Below are positions 45,802 through 53,677 of a DNA stretch of 64,000 bases, piece after piece. Position 1 is the first letter of the stretch. Each line of letters begins with the position of its first letter. Source of the stretch: an uncultured Granulosicoccus sp. (GTDB lineage: Bacteria > Pseudomonadota > Gammaproteobacteria > Granulosicoccales > Granulosicoccaceae); assembly GCA_937924505.1 (NCBI GenBank), contig CALDSR010000019.1, positions 16,130-80,129 of the forward strand. The letters are read 5' to 3'. Below the pieces are notes generated by a model. That model was not told the origin of the DNA. It made no database searches and saw only the letters and a list, made by a program, of their open reading frames with translations. The position numbers were made by a program, and so were the translations under genes.

Positions 45802-46826
45802 GCTGAATCTCGCGCAGAATAGCGAATACGGGGATTAAGAAATGCGATCATCATATCGACAATGATGTTAACGATGAGAAAAGTGATAGCGATAATCAGA
45901 ACCGTACCCATGATCGCGTTTAAATCTTTGCGAAGGATTACCGCCACGCCGTAACGTGAAAGACCAGGCCAGGCAAACACCGCTTCGACTAAAAATGCGT
46001 TACCAAGCATGGCAGCGAAATCAAGTCCGATTATCGTCAGCGAGGGAATCAAGGATGGCTTGAACGCGTAAATGCGGGCTATTCTGGATGGTGCGTATCC
46101 ATACGCTTGTGCCATTTCGATGTAGGGCTTTTCGTAAGTCTCAACCATATTTGCACGAGTCAGGCGAGCGGCTTGTCCAATACCTGACAGCGATAATGCA
46201 ATGGCCGGTAACACCAAGTGATGAAGTGCATTGCGAAAGGCTGCGAAGTCACCGGCCAACAATGTGTCGATGGTGAGAAATCCTGTTACACGGGCGATAT
46301 CGAAGGTGTCAGTCAGGCGGCCGGCAATTGGAAAGATAGGCAGATAGAACGCGAACAACAGCATGAGTATGACGGCCCAGACAAATCCCGGCGCCGATAC
46401 CGTAAGCAATGACAAAACCCGAATTATGTGATCTGGCCAACGGCCGCGATAACGTGCGGCCATGATACCCAGAGGCAGTCCTAACATGACCATAATCAAG
46501 CCTGCGAATAGCACGAGCTCCAAGGTGGCTGGTAAAAATTGCGCGATATCTTTAGTTACAGGTCGGTTGGTATAGAGCGACGTGCCCAGATCGCCTCGGC
46601 TCAAATCCGCAATGAAATGTCCGTATTGCACGGGCAGGGATTCGTCAAGATGCATATGCGCGCGAAGCTTGGCGATCTGCTCGGCGTTGGCGTTAGGGCC
46701 CAATGCGATGCGTGCCGGGTCGCCGGGAATAACGCGTGCGATTGTAAAGATCAGCATTGAAACGCCGATCAATACGATGATGGAAATACTCAGTCGCCGT
46801 AGTAGCAGACGGATTACAGCGGACAT
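45798..46826 (-). CDS. peptide-type ABC transporter permease (DppB-like)
   Basis: 342 residues with the N-terminal RRLSISIIVLIGVSMLIFTIARVIPGDPAR pattern (split over residues 9-38) and the late region ARIYAFKPSLIPSLTIIGLD, the EAA-type loop. It pairs with the DppC-like permease. It lies 83 bp after the binding-protein gene, and this gap contains a strong hairpin. Confidence 0.93.
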   Translation of the reverse strand: MSAVIRLLLRRLSISIIVLIGVSMLIFTIARVIPGDPARIALGPNANAEQIAKLRAHMHLDESLPVQYGHFIADLSRGDLGTSLYTNRPVTKDIAQFLPATLELVLFAGLIMVMLGLPLGIMAARYRGRWPDHIIRVLSLLTVSAPGFVWAVILMLLFAFYLPIFPIAGRLTDTFDIARVTGFLTIDTLLAGDFAAFRNALHHLVLPAIALSLSGIGQAARLTRANMVETYEKPYIEMAQAYGYAPSRIARIYAFKPSLIPSLTIIGLDFAAMLGNAFLVEAVFAWPGLSRYGVAVILRKDLNAIMGTVLIIAITFLIVNIIVDMMIAFLNPRIRYSARDSA

Positions 46827-46859
46827 GCCATTAGTGCTCGAAAGGGCGAGAAAGCAATA

Positions 46860-46885
46860 AGTGTCGAGTCAGATGACTCGACACT
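46860..46885 (-). terminator. hairpin between peptide-binding-protein and DppB-like genes
   Basis: A perfect 12-bp inverted repeat (AGTGTCGAGTCA and TGACTCGACACT) with a 2-nt centre, or an 11-bp stem with a tetraloop. On the minus strand it is followed by TATTGCTTTCT, a poor T-run, so it is more likely a 3' stabiliser or partial attenuator than a strict terminator. Confidence 0.65.
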
Positions 46886-46909
46886 CCTGGTCTAGTTCTT
46901 TGCGTGGCT

Positions 46910-48472
46910 TTACTCAACCATTTCCATCAAACGAAAGCTGAAGCCCATGCCATCAAGACCAAATGCTTTGGAGGGGTCGGACAATGCGGGAGCTTTGACA
47001 CGATTTGAGGCGGCATAGACTGATTGACGGTCAAAACCGTAAATGGTTGGGGCTATTTCCAGTAGGCGCGCGTTTAATGATTGGTAGGCGGCCTCACGCT
47101 CAGCGTCGTTTGTAGCAATTCGACCGGCAGCAAGATACTCATCTACTTTTGCATCATTCAAATATTCAGGTGATTGCCACGTGCCTGGCGTTGATGAATG
47201 ATACATGCCGTAAAGCAATGTATCTGGATCCCCGGTTACTGCGTTTACGAACAATTGACTGATGTGTGGTGTGTTCTCGGGGGTCGAGACTTGCTCAGCA
47301 AATAGTGCCCATGGCAGTTTCTTGATTTCAGACTTTATACCCAGGGCTGTGAAGTTGGATTGCATCAGCAGGGCAAAACGCTCTTCAAGTGGTACTTCAG
47401 CGATCCATGTCACTTCAATATTCATATCAGCCACGTCGTATTTACAAGCGGCCAGATATTCTTTTGCTTTCGCCATGTCTTGTGACATTGCGTTGTCAGC
47501 AGAATTTGCACCGAGCATGCCTACTGGAATCGCCCCGGTTGCCGGGCTTCCCGCAGATACTTCGTCGTTGATAGCAATCATCTGTATGGCGGTGTCGTAG
47601 TCGAATGCGTGACTCAAGGCGAGTCGGCAATTGACATCATCCAGAGGTGCTTTGGTGGTATTCATTTTGAAATAAAACCCGCCAGTACCACTTTCGGTCA
47701 GCAATTGTGCCCCGTCATTGGCTAGCGCTTTGACTACCTCGGGTGGTAGCCATTGGCTGGCAATGTCATGCTCACCTTGCGCGATCAGCGTACGTACAGT
47801 TGCTGCTTCCAATCCGTAGCGCAGGCGCACTGTATCGGGTGCCGCATCAGCTATGCTAAGAAAATAACTGTCAGACTTCGCCATGACAGTTTCTTCTTGA
47901 GGATTATGAGAGGCCACGCTATATGCACCGGTGCCGGCGCCGTTGGCTGATAAATACTCTTCACCCCATTCGGTATCAGAATTAGCTTTTACATGTGCCA
48001 TATCAACAATTGGTAATCGCACTAAGGAAGCTAAAAATGGTGCAGAAGGTGTTTCCAACACGAACTTTACGGTTGATTCATCTACCGCTTCTGCCTTTAC
48101 TCCCGTAAATAAATACGAAAGACCTGCACCTAATGCTTGCATTCGGTCAAGGGAATAAACTACATCCGCTGCTTTCATTGAATTGCCAGATTGGAATTTC
48201 ACATCATCACGCAATTTAAATGTGTACGTTGAGCCATCGACTTCCCAGCTCGATGCCAGATGGGGGACATGACCTGGTCCTCCCTGTTGCGGCAGTATCA
48301 GTGTGTCGTAGATATTGAACATCAAAATACTGTCAGCATAATCGGATGCCTTGGCCGGATCGATTTCACCTACGGCGACTTCGTCGAGTCGCAATACCGT
48401 TTCTGCGAGGACTGGCGTAGCCGTCATGGCTGCCGCACATATCGTCGCCGCAATTGTTGTTTTCTTGAACAT
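46910..48472 (-). CDS. ABC transporter substrate-binding protein, peptide/nickel family (SBP_bac_5)
   Basis: 520 residues with a Sec signal (MFKKTTIAATICAAAMTATPVLA). Family patterns include LASSWEVDGSTYTFKLRDDVKFQSG (within residues 73-99) and NMEVTWIAEVPLEERFALLMQ-like text late in the protein. Start ATG overlaps the XRE stop by one base (TAATG), with CAGGAG inside the regulator gene's end. It feeds the DppBCDF-like importer. The ligand could be a short peptide or a cyclic amide. Confidence 0.92.
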   Translation of the reverse strand: MFKKTTIAATICAAAMTATPVLAETVLRLDEVAVGEIDPAKASDYADSILMFNIYDTLILPQQGGPGHVPHLASSWEVDGSTYTFKLRDDVKFQSGNSMKAADVVYSLDRMQALGAGLSYLFTGVKAEAVDESTVKFVLETPSAPFLASLVRLPIVDMAHVKANSDTEWGEEYLSANGAGTGAYSVASHNPQEETVMAKSDSYFLSIADAAPDTVRLRYGLEAATVRTLIAQGEHDIASQWLPPEVVKALANDGAQLLTESGTGGFYFKMNTTKAPLDDVNCRLALSHAFDYDTAIQMIAINDEVSAGSPATGAIPVGMLGANSADNAMSQDMAKAKEYLAACKYDVADMNIEVTWIAEVPLEERFALLMQSNFTALGIKSEIKKLPWALFAEQVSTPENTPHISQLFVNAVTGDPDTLLYGMYHSSTPGTWQSPEYLNDAKVDEYLAAGRIATNDAEREAAYQSLNARLLEIAPTIYGFDRQSVYAASNRVKAPALSDPSKAFGLDGMGFSFRLMEMVE

Positions 48473-49122
48473 TATTTTGAATCTCCTGTGGAATTATCTG
48501 TTGGCTGTTCTGTTTTGAATTCTTTGTGAATGGGCGAAGGTGCATCACCGAAAACATCCATTGTGCCGCACCATAAAATCGAAGCTGTCTCGGAAGAGTG
48601 GTTCCAGGTTGAGTGCACCCGTCGACTATCAAAATGAATTGAATCGCCCTTGGTCAGTATTTCAATTTCACCTTCAATTTCGACCGTAATCTCACCATCG
48701 ATGATGTAGAACATCTCTTCCCCTCGATGACTAATGGGCTCAGCACGATGACCGGGTGGTTCATGCACGATCACTGAGTGGATCTCGGATCCGGGGAAGG
48801 TTGTCGACAAGCGTTCATACGAAACGCCAGCACCAGCGACTGAATAGGGCAGACGGCTGCTTTCGTGGGTGATGTGTTCCGCGGCTGGTGGTGTTTGCAG
48901 AAAGCTGCTGATCTCTGTTTTCAGCACGGCGGCCAGGGATGCCAGAGAGGCTAGCGAAGGGGATGTTATGCCACGTTCGACCTGACTGATAAAGCCGACA
49001 GAAAGCCCCGCAGAGTCAGCAACGCTTTGCATTGTCAAGCCGAGGTCCTTGCGGCGCCTGCGCAATGCAACGCCGAGATCAGTGGCGGTCGTCTCGCTAC
49101 TCTCTTTGCGTTTTTTTAGCAT
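48472..49122 (-). CDS. XRE-family regulator with C-terminal cupin domain
   Basis: 216 residues. The helix-turn-helix is at about 20-65 (LGLTMQSVADSAGLSVGFIS), and a sensor cupin follows at about 120-195 with GEEMFYIIDGEITVEIEGE. It is the first gene of the 12.7-kb hydantoinase/peptide-importer operon, so it should be an autoregulator that binds a pathway metabolite through the cupin. The operator-like palindrome at 49112 covers its own start codon. Confidence 0.9.
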   Translation of the reverse strand: MLKKRKESSETTATDLGVALRRRRKDLGLTMQSVADSAGLSVGFISQVERGITSPSLASLASLAAVLKTEISSFLQTPPAAEHITHESSRLPYSVAGAGVSYERLSTTFPGSEIHSVIVHEPPGHRAEPISHRGEEMFYIIDGEITVEIEGEIEILTKGDSIHFDSRRVHSTWNHSSETASILWCGTMDVFGDAPSPIHKEFKTEQPTDNSTGDSK

Positions 49123-49132
49123 GACTAAAAAA
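49112..49132. promoter_or_regulatory. operator-like palindrome 1, over the XRE start codon
   Basis: TTTTTTAG-N5-CTAAAAAA, with perfect 8-bp arms; the N5 contains the regulator's ATG. A second copy of the core lies at 49164-49182, with centres 51 bp apart (about five helical turns). Occupancy would block both transcription and start-codon access. Confidence 0.7.
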
Positions 49133-49163
49133 TTACCCCAAATGGGATGAATCTGTCAAACTA

Positions 49164-49182
49164 TTTTTAGTCAGGCTAAAAA
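49164..49182. promoter_or_regulatory. operator-like palindrome 2, in the divergent XRE / oxidoreductase gap
   Basis: TTTTTAG-N5-CTAAAAA, with perfect 7-bp arms and the same N5 spacing as the copy at 49112-49132. It lies 48 bp upstream of the oxidoreductase start and 42 bp upstream of the regulator start, so it could control both genes. Confidence 0.7.
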
Positions 49183-49230
49183 ATTAGCACGACAAGCTAC
49201 CGGTCAACATATCAATGGAGGAGCGAGCTA

Positions 49231-50229
49231 ATGCCAAGAGAGTGGGTGATCAACAACTATGGTGGCTTTGAGGCGCTGCAGCTGCAAGCGTGCGATCAGC
49301 AAGAGCCAAAAGCTTCCGACATCCGCTTACGCATTGAAGCCTTTGCGCTTAACTGGGGCGACAACGATCTGATGCATGATCGCTATTCGTTTAGTTTCTC
49401 GGATTTGCCAGCACGCATCGGCATCGAGGCAGCCGGCATTGTTGAGGCTGTTGGTGCGGACGTTAAGGGCATTGCACTAGGAGATCGTTATTGCACACTG
49501 CCGTATTTTTACGACCGGCAAGGTGCGAGTGCCGATACATTGATTATTGATCAAGCCTATGTCACCAAAGCGCCGGAAGGTTTAACCGCAGTTGAGGCGG
49601 CTTCCGTGTGGATGCAGTTCATGACCGCATACTTTCCGATGGTGGAGCTGGCAAAAGCCGCGCCGGGACGCAATATTTTTGTACCGGCCGGAACCAGCAC
49701 TGCCGGCTCTGCGGCTTTGCAAATTGGGGCGATGCATGGGGCAACGCTTATTAGCTCTACACGTTCAGAGGCGAATCGACAGGTTCTGCTGGACAATGGT
49801 GCTGATCATGTATTCGTCGATGATGGTAGCGATATCGAAGCGTTCTTACGCGATGTTACTGATGGGGAGGGTGTGCACGCGTCGTTTGATCCCGTGGGCG
49901 GTCCTTTTATGGAGCGTTACGCGAATGCCATGGCCAAAAGTGGCATGTTGTTCTTGTATGGTGGATTAAGCGGCACATACTCTAATCCGCCGTTTTTACC
50001 GATGATTCAAAACAGTCTTTGGTTTCACGCCTATTCTTTGTTCAATTACGTTGAGGACAAAGAATCTTGCGAACGGGGTAAAGCATTTGTGTACAGTGCA
50101 CTGTCCAAAGGTAAGCTGCGCCCTAATGTAGATCGGGTATATCCGATGGAAGGCTATATAGATGCATGGCGTTATCTGACGGGTACTCGTGAAACCTATG
50201 GGAAAGTGGTTGTAGACACTGGCTTGTAG
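49231..50229 (+). CDS. zinc-independent quinone oxidoreductase / MDR-family alcohol dehydrogenase
   Basis: 332 residues with the GroES-like N-terminus and the MDR NADPH-binding domain (PAGTSTAGSAALQIGAMHGA). Zinc-ligand Cys/His of true alcohol dehydrogenases are absent, as in quinone oxidoreductases. GGAGGAGCG precedes the ATG. It is divergent from the XRE operon and shares the palindromic operator region, so it may belong to the same regulon. It ends convergently with the DMT gene. Confidence 0.88.
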   Translation: MPREWVINNYGGFEALQLQACDQQEPKASDIRLRIEAFALNWGDNDLMHDRYSFSFSDLPARIGIEAAGIVEAVGADVKGIALGDRYCTLPYFYDRQGASADTLIIDQAYVTKAPEGLTAVEAASVWMQFMTAYFPMVELAKAAPGRNIFVPAGTSTAGSAALQIGAMHGATLISSTRSEANRQVLLDNGADHVFVDDGSDIEAFLRDVTDGEGVHASFDPVGGPFMERYANAMAKSGMLFLYGGLSGTYSNPPFLPMIQNSLWFHAYSLFNYVEDKESCERGKAFVYSALSKGKLRPNVDRVYPMEGYIDAWRYLTGTRETYGKVVVDTGL

Positions 50230-50284
50230 CCAACTATGCTTTCCGTCGTTTTCTGCGATGAACAGACAGCCACTCCGATGCCGG

Positions 50285-51172
50285 TCAGTTTTCGAGTTCA
50301 ATCGCTCTTTGTGCAAGCTGCTCCCGCCACATCATGTAGGTGCCCGATGCAATAATCAAAAAAGCACCCACTAGCATCATCGCACTTGGTTTTTCATTGA
50401 ACACCAAAACCCCTAAAACGAGCAAGAATATAATTCGGGAATAACGGAATGGCATGACAACCGATACTTCACCCAAACGGATTGACGCGATTAAAAAACT
50501 ATAACCCATTGCGCCTAGCACGACCATTGGTATGGTTACCAACCAGTTGGTTTGTTCGGGTATCAAGACCTCACCATTATAAAAGACCCACAATATCGTA
50601 AAGGGTGTTGCTACCGCCATGGTATAAGTCGCGAGACTGGCCGATGGAATGTCTGCCGGTATGATCCGTGTCGTCAAATCGCGGATAGATAGCGCGACCA
50701 GGGCAAGTACGGCCCAGAGCACGGCGAAATCAAACTCGATCCCGCCCGGCTGAACAATAAGTAGCACGCCAATAAAACCAATAATGATGGCGCACCAGCG
50801 CCGCCAACCGACGTACTCATCCAAGAATAAAACAGCGCCCACTGCTGCTAGCATGGGTGAGGCCTGAGTGACTGCTCCAACGGTCGAAATGGGAACATTT
50901 GCGAGCGCCATAACCATTCCAATCATGCCCGCAATTTCAGCGACGTAGCGAAGCAAAAGGATTGGAGAGAACGCTCTCGGGTCAATTAACCGATCTTTTT
51001 GCAGTATTGCCATCAACGCAAAAAGTATGAAGCCGCCACTAAAAAGATAAAACATTACCTGTGCGGGTGAGATAAATGATGTTGAGAGCTTGACCAAGGT
51101 ATCGGCTACCGCAAATGCGCTCATAGAGGCAATCATGAAAAAAATGCCCCGTACATTGTTGTCTTTGTTCAT
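50285..51172 (-). CDS. DMT-family (EamA) transporter
   Basis: About 295 residues with ten hydrophobic helices in two EamA repeats (FFMIASMSAFAVADTLVKLS and later ALVALSIRDLTTRIIP). I start at ATG 51172 (MNKDNNVRG); the open frame continues upstream to 51310, but those 46 residues are hydrophilic and unmatched. It is probably an exporter of metabolites or amino acids. Confidence 0.87.
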   Translation of the reverse strand: MNKDNNVRGIFFMIASMSAFAVADTLVKLSTSFISPAQVMFYLFSGGFILFALMAILQKDRLIDPRAFSPILLLRYVAEIAGMIGMVMALANVPISTVGAVTQASPMLAAVGAVLFLDEYVGWRRWCAIIIGFIGVLLIVQPGGIEFDFAVLWAVLALVALSIRDLTTRIIPADIPSASLATYTMAVATPFTILWVFYNGEVLIPEQTNWLVTIPMVVLGAMGYSFLIASIRLGEVSVVMPFRYSRIIFLLVLGVLVFNEKPSAMMLVGAFLIIASGTYMMWREQLAQRAIELEN

Positions 51173-51358
51173 GTATTCAGGCTTACGCGGATCGATCCAT
51201 CGTAGCCATGCACTGACTGTGACGAACTGAGGATGGTTTACGTCATTTGATGAGTATACGTTGAAGTATATAATGCCCGAAAAATAAAGATGTCGCTGAT
51301 TCAAGGCCACTGTCAGGTGGCTATGGAAACTGCACTCTGGTCGTTCTTTTGCGCCGCG

Positions 51359-52249
51359 TTATTTTGCCAGCGCTAACGAATCAGCGATAGCTTGTGTATT
51401 TTGTGCCGGTGCCATGATGTGCACACCGGCAAGCCCGGGTATGTCACGGTATTGATGGATCAACTCGGCGCAGATTTTTCTGCCTTCACGTTTGGCATCG
51501 GATGCTTGATCGAGTCGTTTGATGGTGCCCTCTGGAATGGTCACGCCGTATAAATTCTCATTCATCCAACGAGCTGATTTGACAGACGAAATCGGTCCAA
51601 TTCCGAGCAGGACCCCGAGTTTTTCGGTAATGCCTTCATCGCGCAATCGTGCGATATAGCGCTGAGCGATCTCAGGTTCAAAACAGAATTGTGTTTGTGA
51701 AAACTGAGCGCCCGCGTCAATCTTTGCTCGCAATCCGGTTGGCTGCCAATCGGCCGGTGGGTCAAGTGGCATGTCGGCAGCTCCCACATAGTAAGGCGGA
51801 CGATCAGTGATCGTTTTGCCTGAAGGCATGCTTCCGTCGATTCGCAATGACGTGGCGATCCGCATCACGTCGCGAGAGTCGAGATCGAAAACGGGTTTGG
51901 CCTCCGGCTGATCACCTTTTGCCGGATCGTCTCCCATCAATACGAGCAGGTTGTAACATCCCTGAGCCGCAGCACCGAGTAGATCGGCCGTGAGTGCGAT
52001 GCGGTTGCGATCGCGACAGGTGATTTGTAGCACCGGTTCATGGCCCGCCTCTGCAAGTATTGCCGAGGCTGCGAAGCTGCTCATGGTGGTAGCGGCCCCG
52101 GCACCGTCGGTAACATTGATTGCATCGACCGCCCCTCGTAGCACTTCAGCTTCTTCCAACAGACGGGTTTTGCTTGCAGAAAGCGGCGGTACGATTTCTG
52201 CCGTAATAGCAAATTTTCCTTGTTCGATTTTATCGCTGAGCATCGTCAT
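51359..52249 (-). CDS. methylenetetrahydrofolate reductase-like protein (MetF family)
   Basis: 296 residues, the length of E. coli MetF, with ITAEIVPPLSASKTRLLEEAE near the N-terminus, INVTDGAGAATTMSS and LQITCRDRNRIAL. It uses FAD to reduce methylene-tetrahydrofolate. It is away from methionine genes. An upstream TTG (52291) would give a longer form, but ATG 52249 gives the canonical N-terminus. The role may be in one-carbon catabolism rather than methionine synthesis. Confidence 0.83.
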   Translation of the reverse strand: MTMLSDKIEQGKFAITAEIVPPLSASKTRLLEEAEVLRGAVDAINVTDGAGAATTMSSFAASAILAEAGHEPVLQITCRDRNRIALTADLLGAAAQGCYNLLVLMGDDPAKGDQPEAKPVFDLDSRDVMRIATSLRIDGSMPSGKTITDRPPYYVGAADMPLDPPADWQPTGLRAKIDAGAQFSQTQFCFEPEIAQRYIARLRDEGITEKLGVLLGIGPISSVKSARWMNENLYGVTIPEGTIKRLDQASDAKREGRKICAELIHQYRDIPGLAGVHIMAPAQNTQAIADSLALAK

Positions 52250-52432
52250 GAGAGGTCGATTCGATGTTAATTGTCTGCAGTAGACTCTCAATGCTAGCCC
52301 AAAAAGAAGAGAGCAGGGTTCGCCGGCCGGACTATCTTAGTCATTACCGAATCGGATCACCCGCTTTCATCGCAACCCGTCTGCTTGCCTCAGGTGTTTG
52401 CATGCACGTTTGGTGGGAATTGATAGTTGCTA

Positions 52433-53494
52433 CTAAATCACCAATGGACCTTCAATACTGCTCTGCACCAGCAATTCTTTCAACGCAGGCATAATAGCCT
52501 CATGCAGCAATACTCCCTGTTTCAGTTGCTCTCTTTTTAAAGCAAGACCTCGTTGACCTGGCACGCGCACCGGTGTCGATGGGTTTGCTGGTTTGCTGTT
52601 GACACACTGTTCAACCAAATGATCCATCTGCTTGAAAAACGATTTTTTTTCGCCGAACGCCTCGACGTCGGTTACTTGAACGGCCACGTTCGCACCCCAA
52701 ATATCAATACCATCCGCTCGACCGAAACCGCTTAGACCGGATGTGAGCGCTTCAACGAATAATGCAAGCCCATAGCCTTTGTGGCCTGCGTCTAATCCGC
52801 CTAATGGTAGAAGACTACCTTGTGGTTTTTGAAACAGGACAGATGGATTGTTGCAAGGCTTGCCATCAGAGTCTAACCACCAGTCGTGCTCTGATGTTTG
52901 TCCCGCTTGGTGGAGTCGGGCACTCATGCCAACCGTCGTAGTTGATGCTGAAATATCAATCATTATTGGGTCGGTCGATGTGGGTATTCCCCATGCCATC
53001 GGATTGGGCGTAAACACAGGTTCAGTTCCACCATAGGGTGCAACCCCGGTTACTGACGGATCGCTGCAAACTATTTGGACTAGGAAACCCTCTCTGGCTG
53101 GTTTCTCCAGATATGCGGCCAGTGCACCGATATGCGAGCTTCGTCGGATGACAACTTGGCCGGTTCCGTATTTCTGGGCCATTGATGTTGCGGTGTCAAT
53201 TGCGCGTAATGTTAAATGCGGACCCGCCAGGAAATTTCCGTCCCAATTAGCAACGGCTGGTCTGGAACTTAACACATTGAACTCGCCGTGCCCTAACATG
53301 TCGCCATTTCTGACCGCATCAATATAAGGCTTTAGCAACATCAAGCCATGGGTATCGTGCCCAAGCAGATCACCTTCTGTGAGTACGGTTGCGACATCGT
53401 TGGCGCATGATTCACTCATACCAGATTCTACACACAGTGCTTTGGCGCAGTTTATAAGTGAATCGGCATTATAGCGAACTTGCATCGGTGACAT
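52433..53494 (-). CDS. Ldh2-type NAD(P)-dependent oxidoreductase (malate/L-lactate dehydrogenase family)
   Basis: 353 residues of the Ldh_2/MDH2 fold, unrelated to classical LDH. The active-site GHDTHGLMLL, the NPMAWGIPTS stretch and the GHKGYGLALFVEALTSGLSG stretch are characteristic. Family activities include malate, ureidoglycolate, sulfolactate and delta-1-pyrroline/piperideine-2-carboxylate reduction. No direct partner gene fixes the substrate. Confidence 0.88.
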   Translation of the reverse strand: MSPMQVRYNADSLINCAKALCVESGMSESCANDVATVLTEGDLLGHDTHGLMLLKPYIDAVRNGDMLGHGEFNVLSSRPAVANWDGNFLAGPHLTLRAIDTATSMAQKYGTGQVVIRRSSHIGALAAYLEKPAREGFLVQIVCSDPSVTGVAPYGGTEPVFTPNPMAWGIPTSTDPIMIDISASTTTVGMSARLHQAGQTSEHDWWLDSDGKPCNNPSVLFQKPQGSLLPLGGLDAGHKGYGLALFVEALTSGLSGFGRADGIDIWGANVAVQVTDVEAFGEKKSFFKQMDHLVEQCVNSKPANPSTPVRVPGQRGLALKREQLKQGVLLHEAIMPALKELLVQSSIEGPLVI

Positions 53495-53625
53495 CTTTCG
53501 GTAGCGGTGTTCGTTTGTAGTGTATCAAACCAATGAGGTGATACGAGGCCGGCAACAATGCACCCAAAGTAATTCTGGCTAGCGTGTGTTCCTCTGTATT
53601 TTCATTTCTTATACGTCTTGAAAAT

Positions 53626-53640
53626 GACCAGCTCCTGGTC
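53626..53640 (-). terminator. small hairpin downstream of rhodanese gene
   Basis: GACCAG-N3-CTGGTC with 6-bp arms, followed on the minus strand by ATTTTC. It lies about 40 bp after the rhodanese stop. It is a weak terminator candidate. Confidence 0.3.
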
Positions 53641-53677
53641 CACTTGATTACTATGGTGCTTCAAGACCTTCGGATTT

